Part shown: positions 8,419 to 17,110 of the stretch, one piece after another
How positions within the stretch are numbered: position 1 is the first letter of the stretch
Layout: each line of letters begins with the position of its first letter
Assembly: GCA_964475985.1 (NCBI GenBank)
Contig: CAYYYP010000001.1
Location: 137,971-201,970 of the forward strand
DNA from: CAYYYP01 sp964475985
GTDB taxonomy: Bacteria; Bdellovibrionota; UBA1018; CAYHWW01
Direction: 5' to 3'
Length of the DNA: 64,000 nucleotides
Translations under genes and position numbers: made by a program
The notes under the pieces: model-generated
What the model was told of the DNA's origin: nothing
Seen by the model: only the letters and a program-made list of their open reading frames with translations
The model's database searches: none

Positions 8419-10134
8419 CTACTTCATGACATGCTGAATGGCTGGCCATGCCACACGGGTGATGTCGTTAAAGAGCACCACAAAAAGCAGGGCCATGATG
8501 AGGGACATTCCGACCTGCTGAATACGTTCCGCATGTTTCGGCGCTAACTGCCTCCCCCTAAGTTTTTCAATACCCAGAAGGAAAATATGCCCGCCGTCCA
8601 GGACCGGAATTGGCAAAATATTAAACACGGCAAGACTGATGCTAATGAGCGCCATAACCCTCAAAAACGCAACAAGTCCCCTAGTCATAGAATCACCGGC
8701 AATTTTCCCGATCATAATGGGGCCACCCAATGCGCCCATGGAGACTTCGCGGAAAATTAATTTTTTAATCGTTACCAAAGTACGCGTAAATAATTCCGTA
8801 GTACGGCCGGCAGACTCCGCAATTAACGTTATGGGATTTAGGACCCGCTGAAAGATCATTTCTGGTTCCGCATGGGCCAAGAGTGGGTAAATTCCGATGG
8901 CAAAGGACTTCATGGAATTTCCCGCGGCGTCCTGACCATCTGATTTCATAAGCGGAATCTCTTTTTCAATAACCCTACCTTGTCGGAGGACGCTCACCAA
9001 CACCCGGTCCCCTTTGGAGCCCGCCGCCTGGATTCGACTTCTGAGCTGAGCAAATGAATTTAGTTTAAATCCGTTCACCGCAAGCAATTGATCACCCTGC
9101 TCAAGACCAGCCTTTTCTGCGGGAGCCCCCGCGACTAAGCCTGCAACAAAAAGTTCAGATGAATAGATTCCCAGCTGGTCAAGACTTTGGCCCGTGGGCA
9201 ACTTTATCGTCAGATCTGAATTGAATTTAGCGAAGTCTGCTGCCGTGGCATTCTTTGATTTTCCGGCGGAAAACTGGGATTCCCAATCTTTAATGCCTCT
9301 TCTTGCCACCTTGACATCGACAGCTCCTCCGGCCGTTCCAGCCGAGCCCTTCACCAATTGCTCAAGGGCTTCAAAGGATTTGATTTCAGTACCATTCCAA
9401 TCAAGGATAACATCGCCGGTTTGAAGCCCCGCCTTGGCGGCGATGGAATTACCATTGCTTACACCCACGACGGGCATGCGGCCAATGCCTTCAAGCCCCT
9501 CGATCTCACCAACAAGAACGGGCTCTCCATAAATGCTGATACCGTCTGTAGGTTGAACTGCCACCTTAACTTCTTCAACCGCCTCAGAGCCAGGATGTTT
9601 CACTCGAAAGAGAAGAGTTTTGTTTAACGAGTCAGAAATTTTAGCGTCAACTTCCTCAAATTTTGTAACGGGAGTTCCATCGATTGCAGTGATCAAATCA
9701 AATGTTTTAAATCCCACGACTTCCGCGGAAGTTCCTGGAATCACTCGCGCTACACGAGACCGAATGTGGGGCTCACCTACCACCATCATCGAAGCAAAGA
9801 TAAAGATCGCAAACAGAAAATTAAAAAGTGGGCCGCCTACTAATATGAGGAACCTCTGCCATGCCGGTTTAGCAGTGAAGGTTCTCTCACGTAGGGCTGG
9901 GTCCGTTTCTTCAAATGGATCTTGCCCATAAAGTTTCACATATCCACCTAAGGGAATTGCCGAAACGCAGTACTCCGTTTCACCCCGTCGAAACTTCAAG
10001 ATCTTAGGGCCAAAGCCAATGGAGAAGGTGTCACAGCGGACGCCAAAAAGTTTTGCGAATAAGAAATGGCCAAGTTCATGAACAAAGACCAGGGGTGTTA
10101 AGAGAACAATGAATGAACCCAAGTAAGTCAACAT
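8419..10134 (-). CDS. rseP: Site-2 intramembrane zinc protease RseP with three PDZ-like domains
   Basis: RseP cleaves membrane-bound anti-sigma factors and leftover signal peptides within the inner membrane. The zinc motif HELGH is at residues 19-23 in the first membrane helix, and the third ligand motif NILPIPVLDGGH is at about 505-516 in a late helix. Between them are three PDZ-like units rather than the usual two: about 122-190, 221-290 (AAKAGLQTGDVILDWNG) and 322-392 (AEKAGLEQGDQLLAVNG). This explains the length of 571 against about 450 in E. coli. It follows cdsA after 105 bases; dxr, which often lies between them, is absent here. Confidence 0.93.
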   Translation of the reverse strand: MLTYLGSFIVLLTPLVFVHELGHFLFAKLFGVRCDTFSIGFGPKILKFRRGETEYCVSAIPLGGYVKLYGQDPFEETDPALRERTFTAKPAWQRFLILVGGPLFNFLFAIFIFASMMVVGEPHIRSRVARVIPGTSAEVVGFKTFDLITAIDGTPVTKFEEVDAKISDSLNKTLLFRVKHPGSEAVEEVKVAVQPTDGISIYGEPVLVGEIEGLEGIGRMPVVGVSNGNSIAAKAGLQTGDVILDWNGTEIKSFEALEQLVKGSAGTAGGAVDVKVARRGIKDWESQFSAGKSKNATAADFAKFNSDLTIKLPTGQSLDQLGIYSSELFVAGLVAGAPAEKAGLEQGDQLLAVNGFKLNSFAQLRSRIQAAGSKGDRVLVSVLRQGRVIEKEIPLMKSDGQDAAGNSMKSFAIGIYPLLAHAEPEMIFQRVLNPITLIAESAGRTTELFTRTLVTIKKLIFREVSMGALGGPIMIGKIAGDSMTRGLVAFLRVMALISISLAVFNILPIPVLDGGHIFLLGIEKLRGRQLAPKHAERIQQVGMSLIMALLFVVLFNDITRVAWPAIQHVMK

Positions 10135-10239
10135 AACAAAAAACCTCTCTTGGCCTTTGAAGGCGTATTCCTCTATTCTAACCTAATGTAATATGGTTGC
10201 GCAGCGGAGTGTGTCAAAACGCAGAGGATGAATTCAAAA

Positions 10240-11205
10240 TTAGCTGCCACCAGTAAACAGTTTAGTGCAAAGATACATCATTGGTAATGCAAAAAGAACC
10301 CCATCAAAACGGTCTAGCGTTCCACCGTGACCCGGCAATAATGACCCAGAGTCCTTCACTTGGAAAGACCGCTTCAAAAAGGATTCAAACAGGTCTCCAG
10401 CTTGGGAAATGATAGAAATCAGGGCCCCGATTACCAATGCCGAAGCTACACCCAAAAATCTCATAAAAATAAAATGGTAAATCAGCGCGACCACCATGGA
10501 AACTACCACCGCACAAAGGCTACCTGACCTAGTTTTACCAGGGCTTATGGCTGGATAAAGTTTTGCTCCCCCAAAGTGGCGTCCACCGAAGTAGGCTCCC
10601 GTATCACTAGCCCAAACAATTACAAAAAGTAGAATAGTCCAATGTAGCCCATAGGGTGCGCTGCGGATCATCGGTAAAAACGCCATGAAGCCTGCAATAT
10701 AAGTTATGGCAAAAAGTAAGGCCATGAGCTCCGTTAAATGAGCTCGAAGCTGTACAGGTGAAGCTTGGTGCCGCTGCGCCGTCAGTAAAAAGTAGAGGAA
10801 AAACATCATTACTAAAATTACGTGGGCCTCTAAAACACCTCTAGGCACTAAAAGCGTAAAAAAAATAAAAAGCCAGGTAGCGCCGAGAATTGCTCTCGTC
10901 TTTTCGCCTTTATCCGAAAGAGCTAGGACTAAAACCGACATTTCCCAAACCATAGCCAGCGCTAAAATCACCGTTAAAAAACTGATACCTAACATTCCGC
11001 CGAAAAGCAGAATGAGAAGAAAACCACTTCCGGCAAGAACGCCTGAGGCTACTCTAATTTGCGTTTCCGCTGGAGCTTTAGGAAGGGCTTTTGCTACCAA
11101 TGCCATCCACCCTACCCAGACAGGGCTAAGCAGGTGTAAAACCTTGTGTTCAAGGGCAATTAAATCTGACTCAAATTTGGACAAGTACGGTTTGCGCGGT
11201 TCCAT
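10240..11205 (-). CDS. cdsA: Phosphatidate cytidylyltransferase
   Basis: CdsA makes CDP-diacylglycerol from phosphatidate and CTP and supplies PssA. The family signature is complete near the C-terminus: SFLKRSFQVKDSG, then LLPGHGGTLDRFD. About eight hydrophobic helices precede it. The open frame reaches back to 11388 inside uppS, but the ATG at 11205 with AAGGA upstream gives a 321-residue protein starting MEPRKPYLSK, close to family length. That start overlaps the uppS end by 35 bases, which fits translational coupling. The N-terminal 60 or so residues before the first helix are longer than usual. Confidence 0.92.
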   Translation of the reverse strand: MEPRKPYLSKFESDLIALEHKVLHLLSPVWVGWMALVAKALPKAPAETQIRVASGVLAGSGFLLILLFGGMLGISFLTVILALAMVWEMSVLVLALSDKGEKTRAILGATWLFIFFTLLVPRGVLEAHVILVMMFFLYFLLTAQRHQASPVQLRAHLTELMALLFAITYIAGFMAFLPMIRSAPYGLHWTILLFVIVWASDTGAYFGGRHFGGAKLYPAISPGKTRSGSLCAVVVSMVVALIYHFIFMRFLGVASALVIGALISIISQAGDLFESFLKRSFQVKDSGSLLPGHGGTLDRFDGVLFALPMMYLCTKLFTGGS

Positions 11206-11977
11206 GGAGAGGTACTTCCTTTTGGGCTTGCTCTGAAACCAATCCAAAACGACGCTCCCGGGAACTAAATTCACGGATCGCCTGATGTAACTGGTCCACT
11301 GTGAAATCAGGCCACATAACCGGTGAAAAATAAAGCTCTGTGTAGGCCAATTGCCAAAGCAAAAAATTAGAGATGCGCACTTCGCCACTGGTACGAATCA
11401 AGAGATCAGGATCTCCAGCAAGTGAGTGGAAAAGCTCCTCCGAAAGCCGATCTTCCGTCATGTCTTCAGGCAAAATTTCTCCACGTATGGCACGGGCCAT
11501 CAAACGTTTGGTGGCTTCTACAAGCTCTTCTCGGCCGCCGTAGGAAAGAGCCAAGGTGAGCTCAAGACCTTCGTGGTGCTTAGAGATTTCAATGGTTTCC
11601 TCCAGCACTTCACGTACCTGAGCAGGCAACCGCTCAAGGGAGCCAATGGCCCGCACACGTACGCCTAGCTTCATCAAGTCCTTGCGTTCCCGAATGAGCC
11701 ACTTTCTCAAAAGCTTCATTAAGACTTGAACTTCTTCAAACGGCCTAAACCAGTTTTCCGTGGAAAAGGCAAAAAGCGTCAAAGCTTTTACACCCAAATC
11801 ACTGCATTCCCGGACAACATCACGTACACGACTACAACCCCGAATATGGCCATAGATTCTAGGCCTTCCGCGATGCTGTGCCCAACGACCATTGCCATCC
11901 ATAATAATAGCAATATGACTCGGTACCGAAAAGTTATGGTTCCTGCTTTGGAGAGCAGAAACGCGAGGGATATTCAC
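11171..11977 (-). CDS. uppS: Undecaprenyl diphosphate synthase (cis-prenyltransferase)
   Basis: UppS condenses isopentenyl units onto farnesyl diphosphate to give the C55 lipid carrier for peptidoglycan and O-antigen. Diagnostic motifs are HIAIIMDGNGRWAQHRG (the catalytic Asp in MDGNG), FAFSTENWFRP and DLLIRTSGEVRISNFLLWQ, with ELYFSPVMWPDF after it. The start is GTG, preceded by AAGGGG at good spacing; that ribosome site overlaps the stop codon of frr. The length of 268 is slightly above the usual 250 owing to a longer C-terminal tail, which overlaps cdsA. Confidence 0.95.
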   Translation of the reverse strand: MNIPRVSALQSRNHNFSVPSHIAIIMDGNGRWAQHRGRPRIYGHIRGCSRVRDVVRECSDLGVKALTLFAFSTENWFRPFEEVQVLMKLLRKWLIRERKDLMKLGVRVRAIGSLERLPAQVREVLEETIEISKHHEGLELTLALSYGGREELVEATKRLMARAIRGEILPEDMTEDRLSEELFHSLAGDPDLLIRTSGEVRISNFLLWQLAYTELYFSPVMWPDFTVDQLHQAIREFSSRERRFGLVSEQAQKEVPLHGTAQTVLVQI

Positions 11978-11988
11978 GCTAGTGCCCC

Positions 11989-12567
11989 TTAAACGCTCAT
12001 GATCTCTTTTTCTTTAGCCAAAAGAACTTTATCTACTTCGGCAACAAACTCGTCGGTCTTTTTTTGGACTAGCTCAGTGGTTTTCTTGAGCTCGTCTTCC
12101 GTCATAAGACCATCTTTCTGAATCCGCTTCAGGTGATCGTTCGCATCACGTCTTTCACTGCGTAAAGCTACGCGAGAGTCTTCGCCCTGACGTTTGATTT
12201 GCTTCACAAGGTCCTTACGACGTTCTTCGGTCAATGCCGGAAGCGGAACTCGAATGATTTTTCCATCATTCTGTGGGTTCAACCCTAGATCTGCCACCAA
12301 TATAGCTTTCTCAATGGCGGGAACTAGGTTTCCTTCCCAGGGCTGAATTTGAATCAATCGAGGTTCGGGACAAGTCACGGAAGCAACCTGGCTCACGGGA
12401 ACTTGAGAGCCATAATAATCAACCCGCACACTGTCCAAAAGGCTTGGATTTGCCCTTCCAGTACGAACTTTCACAAGTTCGGCCTTGAGATTGGTAAGGG
12501 TTTTTCCCATTTTATCTTGAAGTACGCCCAAAACATCTTTTGAATTTTGAGGTCCAGATGATGCCAT
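11989..12567 (-). CDS. frr: Ribosome-recycling factor
   Basis: RRF splits the post-termination ribosome together with EF-G. Its full length (192 residues) and motifs are typical: KVRTGRANPSLLDSVRVDYYG, then the conserved PEPRLIQIQPWE, then LPALTEERRKDLVKQIK. A short N-terminal extension (MASSGPQNSK) precedes the usual start. It follows tsf after 22 bases. In many proteobacteria pyrH sits between these two genes, and it is missing here. Confidence 0.96.
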   Translation of the reverse strand: MASSGPQNSKDVLGVLQDKMGKTLTNLKAELVKVRTGRANPSLLDSVRVDYYGSQVPVSQVASVTCPEPRLIQIQPWEGNLVPAIEKAILVADLGLNPQNDGKIIRVPLPALTEERRKDLVKQIKRQGEDSRVALRSERRDANDHLKRIQKDGLMTEDELKKTTELVQKKTDEFVAEVDKVLLAKEKEIMSV

Positions 12568-12589
12568 TTCATTTTCTCCCTATGAGACC

Positions 12590-13222
12590 CTACGCTTCAG
12601 TGGTCTTTGAGTCTAGGCCTTCACCTAGAGCATAACGCGCAAAGCGGCGAATGCTGATGTTCTCACCAAGTTTTGCAACAAGATTGGTCTGTAGCTCAGC
12701 AACCGTCACATCAGGGTTTTTCACAAACGCTTGCTTCATCAGACAAACATCGTCGATGAGTTTGTTGATTTTACCTTCAAGGATTTTTTCAATGACAGGC
12801 GCTGGCTTGCTTGCATTTTTAGGATCTTGAGCGAGCTGAGCCTTAAAAATTTCTTTTTCTTTCTCAAGGTAAACGGAAGAGACCTCTTCTGGCTTAACGT
12901 AAAGCGGCGCTGCAGCAGCAATGTGCATAGAGACATCACGCAAGAAGTTTTTGAACTCTTCATTACGAGCTACGAAATCCGTTTCACAGTTGACCTCGAG
13001 CAACACACCAATACGGCCCTCGCCGTGGATGTAAGCACCCACAAGACCTTCTTTAGCGGTACGACCAGATTTTTTCGCCGCTGCCGAAAGCCCTTTTTTA
13101 CGCAAAATCTCAATGGCCTTTTCAAGACCACCTTGAGACTCCTCAAGGGCCTTCTTACAATCCATCATTCCAGCGCCAGTTTTTTCGCGCAGATCCTTCA
13201 CTAAACTTGCAGAAATTTCCAT
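12590..13222 (-). CDS. tsf: Translation elongation factor Ts
   Basis: EF-Ts is the nucleotide exchange factor for EF-Tu. The N-terminal UBA-like region carries the invariant LREKTGAGMMDCKKAL, and the core has GRIGVLLEVNCETDFVARNEEF with the TDFV motif that contacts EF-Tu. The length of 210 is the short form, lacking most of the second core subdomain and coiled-coil insertion of the 283-residue E. coli protein. It lies 29 bases after rpsB in the classic rpsB-tsf order. Confidence 0.96.
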   Translation of the reverse strand: MEISASLVKDLREKTGAGMMDCKKALEESQGGLEKAIEILRKKGLSAAAKKSGRTAKEGLVGAYIHGEGRIGVLLEVNCETDFVARNEEFKNFLRDVSMHIAAAAPLYVKPEEVSSVYLEKEKEIFKAQLAQDPKNASKPAPVIEKILEGKINKLIDDVCLMKQAFVKNPDVTVAELQTNLVAKLGENISIRRFARYALGEGLDSKTTEA

Positions 13223-13251
13223 AACAACACCTTTTTAAATCGAATGAATTC

Positions 13252-14166
13252 TTAAGACTTTTGGGCGGTTTCAGTAGCTTCCGCAGCCGCAGCTGTCGGA
13301 GCGGCCGGAGCCGCCGCAGTGAGATCCACGCTTTGAGTCACTTCTTCTTGTTGGGCAATGTCGGCCTCGTCAGTACCACGCAGGTCGATATCGCCTTCAA
13401 AACGAGAAACTTTCTTCTCTTCAGTTTTCTCTTCGGCTTCAAGCTTAGCGGCAAGAGCAGCATCGGCACGAAGACGCTCTTGGAAGAGATGTTCGCCTTC
13501 AATGCAAGCTTCTGCAATGAGATGGCAGAAAAGGCGGATGGAACGAATCGCATCGTCGTTTCCGGGGATGACATAATCAATGTTGTCAGGGTTACAGTTT
13601 GTGTCCACGACGGAAATTACGGGAATTCCAAGCTTGTTCGCTTCTTTAACTGCAATATGTTCTTTTTCTGGATCGATGATGAAAAGCGCGCCAGGCAACT
13701 TCTTCATATCTTTGAATCCGCCAAGATTGCTTTCGAGCTTTTCTGCCTCACGATTGAGCATTGCTTGTTCTTTTTTAGGCAGAGATACGAACTCGCCATT
13801 TTCCTTCGAAGCTTCGATCTTTTTCAAACGGTCAATGGAGGCCTTAACGGTTTGGAAATTGGTGAGCGTACCGCCCAACCAACGGTTTGCAACATAGTAC
13901 TGAGCAGAACGGTTGCACTCTTCAATAATAATATCTTTGGCTTGCTTCTTAGTTCCAACGAAAAGGACCTTTTTACCTTCGGCAGTCACTGCTTTTACCG
14001 CATCTGCGGCATCCCGAGCGAGCTTCACCGTCTTTTGAAGATCGATGATGTAAATTCCGTTTCTTGCGCCAAAAACGTAGGGCTTCATTTTGGGGTTCCA
14101 TCGTTGTGTTTGATGACCGAAGTGAACGCCTGCTTCTAAAAGTTCTTTCATTGTAACATTTGCCAT
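13252..14166 (-). CDS. rpsB: 30S ribosomal protein S2
   Basis: S2 binds the head-body junction of the 30S subunit and is needed for S1 binding. Conserved S2 motifs include LLEAGVHFGHQTQRWNPKM, the YIIDLQKT region and RWLGGTLTNFQT, with PGNDDAIRSI near residue 200. After about residue 245 there is a long extra tail, first Glu/Lys-rich and then Ala/Thr/Pro-rich, giving 304 residues against about 240 in E. coli. AGGATTT lies before the ATG. It heads a translation and envelope gene run. Confidence 0.97.
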   Translation of the reverse strand: MANVTMKELLEAGVHFGHQTQRWNPKMKPYVFGARNGIYIIDLQKTVKLARDAADAVKAVTAEGKKVLFVGTKKQAKDIIIEECNRSAQYYVANRWLGGTLTNFQTVKASIDRLKKIEASKENGEFVSLPKKEQAMLNREAEKLESNLGGFKDMKKLPGALFIIDPEKEHIAVKEANKLGIPVISVVDTNCNPDNIDYVIPGNDDAIRSIRLFCHLIAEACIEGEHLFQERLRADAALAAKLEAEEKTEEKKVSRFEGDIDLRGTDEADIAQQEEVTQSVDLTAAAPAAPTAAAAEATETAQKS

Positions 14167-14403
14167 TTAAATAAATCCTTTCTGAATCTGACCTGCTTTT
14201 GGTTTCCACTTCGGGCTCAAAGGACATAAGTACTTTGTAAGCCGCCCATGGAGGCCTCCACCCCGCTCCTCCTTTTTTCAAAGAGACCAATGCGGCGAAC
14301 CAATTCCTTTTTGTCGTGCGAAATCTAACACTTCGCCAAAAAGATACCGATTCACGAGGTGTGTGAATTGTGATTTCCACCCTTAACAGGTGGCTTTATA
14401 AAG
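14167..14403 (-). promoter_or_regulatory. Leader region of rpsB with two small inverted repeats
   Basis: This 237-base stretch lies between the transaldolase stop and rpsB. It holds an inverted repeat ATTCAC / GTGAAT (14350-14355 and 14363-14368) and another, CCACC / GGTGG (14377-14381 and 14389-14393). Neither is followed by a T-run on the minus strand, so neither looks like a classical terminator. S2 commonly represses its own mRNA through leader structures in other bacteria, and a similar role here is only inferred. No convincing -35/-10 pair was found. Confidence 0.35.
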
Positions 14404-15132
14404 TTAAAGTTCAAAACCTGCTTGTTCCGCATCTTTCTTAAAAGTGCGTACGGTATCCAAGCTCAACTGGGTGAGGTCTTTGCCGAGTCCCGATAGTTTT
14501 GCGAGGATATCAAACGGAACGGTGATGATCTGGCAACCCGTCTGATCCGCCTGAATAATATTATAAACTTCGCGGGTACTGGCCCAAAGGAGCTCGGCCT
14601 TAGGTTCCAAGGCGCATATCTCCCGGGCCGCCATCATGAGAGCGGTGGCATCTCGACCGGTATCGGAAACCCGCCCCGCAAACACTGAAACTACCGTGGG
14701 AGCACCACCCTTTACCGCCTGGACGGTTTCGTGAACTTGGGAAAGCGTCAAAAGGGCCGTCACGTTCAATTGGACCTTAGAATGACTCAGCTTCTGAATC
14801 AAAGGAATGGAACTTTGACCCTCTGAATTGGTGATGGGAATTTTGACGTAAACATTTTTCCCCCACTGGGCGATTTCAGAAGCCTGGCGCTCCATATCAC
14901 GAAAGTCATCGGCAAAAACTTCGAATGAAATGGGCCGATCCGAAATGGTGGTCAAAATTTCTTTAGCAAAGGCACGATAATCCCGCACGCCGGCTTTCTT
15001 CAGCAACGAAGGATTCGTGGTAAAACCGGAAACTATATTTTCGCGATACATTTTCAGCATGGAATCGCGATCGGCGCCGTCGGCGTAGAGTTTTACTTTC
15101 AGAGTGGCTGCAGAGGGGGTGGAATTTGTCAT
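14404..15132 (-). CDS. Transaldolase-family enzyme (TalC / fructose-6-phosphate aldolase type)
   Basis: The 242-residue protein has the short single-domain transaldolase layout. GFTTNPSLLKKAG near residue 36 is the conserved phosphate-binding region, and the Schiff-base lysine is expected in NVYVKIPIT near residue 97. FAGRVSDTGRDA and LLWASTREVYNI follow in the usual order. The enzyme moves a dihydroxyacetone unit between sugar phosphates in the pentose phosphate pathway; transaldolase and F6P aldolase cannot be told apart here. No ribosome site is visible, and a TAAAAT box lies about 6 bases before the ATG, which may indicate a near-leaderless mRNA. Confidence 0.85.
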   Translation of the reverse strand: MTNSTPSAATLKVKLYADGADRDSMLKMYRENIVSGFTTNPSLLKKAGVRDYRAFAKEILTTISDRPISFEVFADDFRDMERQASEIAQWGKNVYVKIPITNSEGQSSIPLIQKLSHSKVQLNVTALLTLSQVHETVQAVKGGAPTVVSVFAGRVSDTGRDATALMMAAREICALEPKAELLWASTREVYNIIQADQTGCQIITVPFDILAKLSGLGKDLTQLSLDTVRTFKKDAEQAGFEL

Positions 15133-15219
15133 ATTGATTTTAGGGAATATCTCTCAGAGGTAAGAAGCGCAAATTTATTTTCCTTTGAAAAAGGTGCCGC
15201 CACCACTAGACGGGACCTC

Positions 15220-16353
15220 ATGGCAAAGGTCGGAAAAAGTATCAGTACGGAAAACCCCAATGCGTTAAAACATATGTTTGGGGCAGAACTGCTGAAGCGA
15301 ATGAGCAAAGCTATTTCTAAGGTCTACCCTTCCTTTGATGAAAAATCCTTTCTTGCGCTGGAACCAAAACTAGCGGCGCTTGAAATGAAGCCCCGCATGC
15401 AAATTTTACGGAACGCACTTTATGATCAGCTGCCTAAGGAATTTAAAACCGCAGTGAGTATCCTTTTGGAATCTACAACGAGTGGGGAATTGAACGGTTT
15501 TGATGTTTGGCCCTATACGGACTTCGTTCAAACTCATGGCCTCGAAGCGCCCCGAATTTCACTTGATGCGCTTAAGCGATTGACCAAGATTTTCACGGCG
15601 GAATTCGCCGTAAGGCCATTTTTAAAGAGACACCCGGAGCTGACGTTAAAATATTTAATGGACTGCGCCCAAAGCACTGATGTGGACCTGCGGCGCTGGG
15701 CTTCGGAAGGTACTAGACCGCGCCTACCTTGGGGGGAGAGGCTGCACGACTTTATTCAGAATCCCTCGCAGGCGCTTTCTATTTTAGAGTGTCTAAAATT
15801 TGACGATGAACTTTACGTAAGGAAGAGCGTGTCAAACCACTTAAATGATATCGCGAAGGACCATTCCGATTTAGTGATTGCAACATTGACCGATTGGAAA
15901 GAAAAAGCCGGAATCCTGCACGCAAAAAAGATAGATTGGGTCATTCACCGAAGTCTGCGAACCTTGATCAAAGCTGGCAACGGAAGGGCGCTTAAGTTGA
16001 TAGGCGTGTCCCCAGGAGCTAAGGTTGAGATGGGAACGATTCGCATCAATAAGAAGATGTTTAGAGTTGGGGATCGTTTGGATTTTCAGTTTAACATTCG
16101 ATCGGTATCTTCCCGCCCGCAAAACATTGTGATTGATTACATTTTGCATTTTGTGAAATCGAATCAAAATACTTCGCCGAAAGTCTTTAAATTTAAAAAA
16201 TTTACCTTGTTGGCGAAGGCTGAAGTCAATCTTGCGAAAAGTCATCACTTAAGGAAAATTACAACGCGTGAGTATTATCCAGGAATACACCGCCTTGCGA
16301 TTCAGGTGAACGGCGTTGTCATGGGAGAGGTTGACTGGAAACTCATTTTATAA
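15220..16353 (+). CDS. alkC: DNA alkylation repair glycosylase, AlkC type with Ig-like C-terminal domain
   Basis: Residues about 20-265 are HEAT-like helical repeats, with RRWASEGTRPRLPWG near 168-182, a stretch characteristic of AlkC proteins. Residues about 270-377 are predicted beta-rich (MGTIRINKKMFRVGDRLDF through GVVMGEVDWKLIL). This fits the immunoglobulin-like domain known in a subset of AlkC enzymes. AlkC removes cationic lesions such as 3-methyladenine and 3-methylcytosine without flipping the base out. The N-terminus contains NPNALKHMFG, also typical. It is transcribed away from the transaldolase gene across an 87-base gap. The ribosome site is weak. Confidence 0.88.
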   Translation: MAKVGKSISTENPNALKHMFGAELLKRMSKAISKVYPSFDEKSFLALEPKLAALEMKPRMQILRNALYDQLPKEFKTAVSILLESTTSGELNGFDVWPYTDFVQTHGLEAPRISLDALKRLTKIFTAEFAVRPFLKRHPELTLKYLMDCAQSTDVDLRRWASEGTRPRLPWGERLHDFIQNPSQALSILECLKFDDELYVRKSVSNHLNDIAKDHSDLVIATLTDWKEKAGILHAKKIDWVIHRSLRTLIKAGNGRALKLIGVSPGAKVEMGTIRINKKMFRVGDRLDFQFNIRSVSSRPQNIVIDYILHFVKSNQNTSPKVFKFKKFTLLAKAEVNLAKSHHLRKITTREYYPGIHRLAIQVNGVVMGEVDWKLIL

Positions 16354-16420
16354 TGAATTTTCAATGGAGCTTTCAATTTCTTGATCAAAAGAAAAATCGT
16401 TGGGGACTATCGGGGGAGTT

Positions 16421-17089
16421 ATGGATAAAAAAAATCAAACAGATCAGTCTAAGAACACATCGGAAACATCATTGGACCTCACTCCGGCCGAAGCCGTTGC
16501 TAAACTTCTGGATGGAAATGCAAGATTTGTGAGCGGCGTTCGCTCAGTTGACTCCATGCTTACGCAGCTTAGGATGGCCGACTTGGCTAAGGACGGACAA
16601 AAACCTTTTGCGGTAGTCCTCACTTGTTCTGACTCCAGAAGTCCTGCGGAAATGATTTTTGATCAAGGTCTAGGGGACCTCTTCGTTGTGCGGGTTGCCG
16701 GGAACGTCATTGCGCCTACCCTCCTTGCAAGTATCGAATTCGCCGTAGCAAACTTTGGATGCCCAGCGATTATGGTCTTAGGCCATACGCTTTGTGGCGC
16801 TGTCACGGCCACGATTCAGCATACGGAAAATCCCACGGAACCGTTGCCATCGCCCCACCTTGAGGAATTGGTCGGTAGAATTCGCCCGGCAGTAGAGGCC
16901 GTAAATCGAAAAAATTCAAAGAATGATTCTGACTATTTTCGAAAGGCCACCATTGAAAATGTTTACCGAAGCATGCGGATCATTATCGACCAAAGCAAAA
17001 TTGTCCGAACGCTTGTAGAATCGGGAAAAGTGTCGGTAAATGGGGCTGTGCTGGATATCGCAACCGGCGTCGTCAACGTCGTGCCATAA
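16421..17089 (+). CDS. Beta-class carbonic anhydrase
   Basis: The enzyme interconverts CO2 and bicarbonate. Zinc ligands are visible in VVLTCSDSRSPAE (Cys and the Asp/Arg dyad) and in VLGHTLCGAV (His and Cys), with the conserved DLFVVRVAGNV between them. The ATG at 16421 is chosen because GGGGGAG lies just upstream; a longer frame from TTG at 16400 has no better site. There is no signal peptide, so it should be cytoplasmic, where it could supply bicarbonate to the biotin carboxylase AccC encoded far downstream. It precedes the DUF1275 gene by 21 bases. Confidence 0.93.
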   Translation: MDKKNQTDQSKNTSETSLDLTPAEAVAKLLDGNARFVSGVRSVDSMLTQLRMADLAKDGQKPFAVVLTCSDSRSPAEMIFDQGLGDLFVVRVAGNVIAPTLLASIEFAVANFGCPAIMVLGHTLCGAVTATIQHTENPTEPLPSPHLEELVGRIRPAVEAVNRKNSKNDSDYFRKATIENVYRSMRIIIDQSKIVRTLVESGKVSVNGAVLDIATGVVNVVP

Positions 17090-17110
17090 ACGAAACGAGA
17101 ATCTACGTTC

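Noticed and set aside
11488..11502. TGGCACG-like start of a sigma-54 promoter
   Set aside because: It lies inside the uppS coding region and the second half (TTGCA) does not follow at the required spacing.
12731..13204. 157-codon frame opposite tsf
   Set aside because: Antisense to a certain EF-Ts gene, Phe/Arg-rich as expected of a shadow frame.
13261..14139. 292-codon open frame opposite rpsB
   Set aside because: It is a shadow of the strongly biased rpsB coding sequence and has no homology features or ribosome site.
14377..14393. Possible terminator after the transaldolase gene
   Set aside because: The CCACC/GGTGG stem is short and has no T-run, so termination is not supported; listed only as a leader feature.
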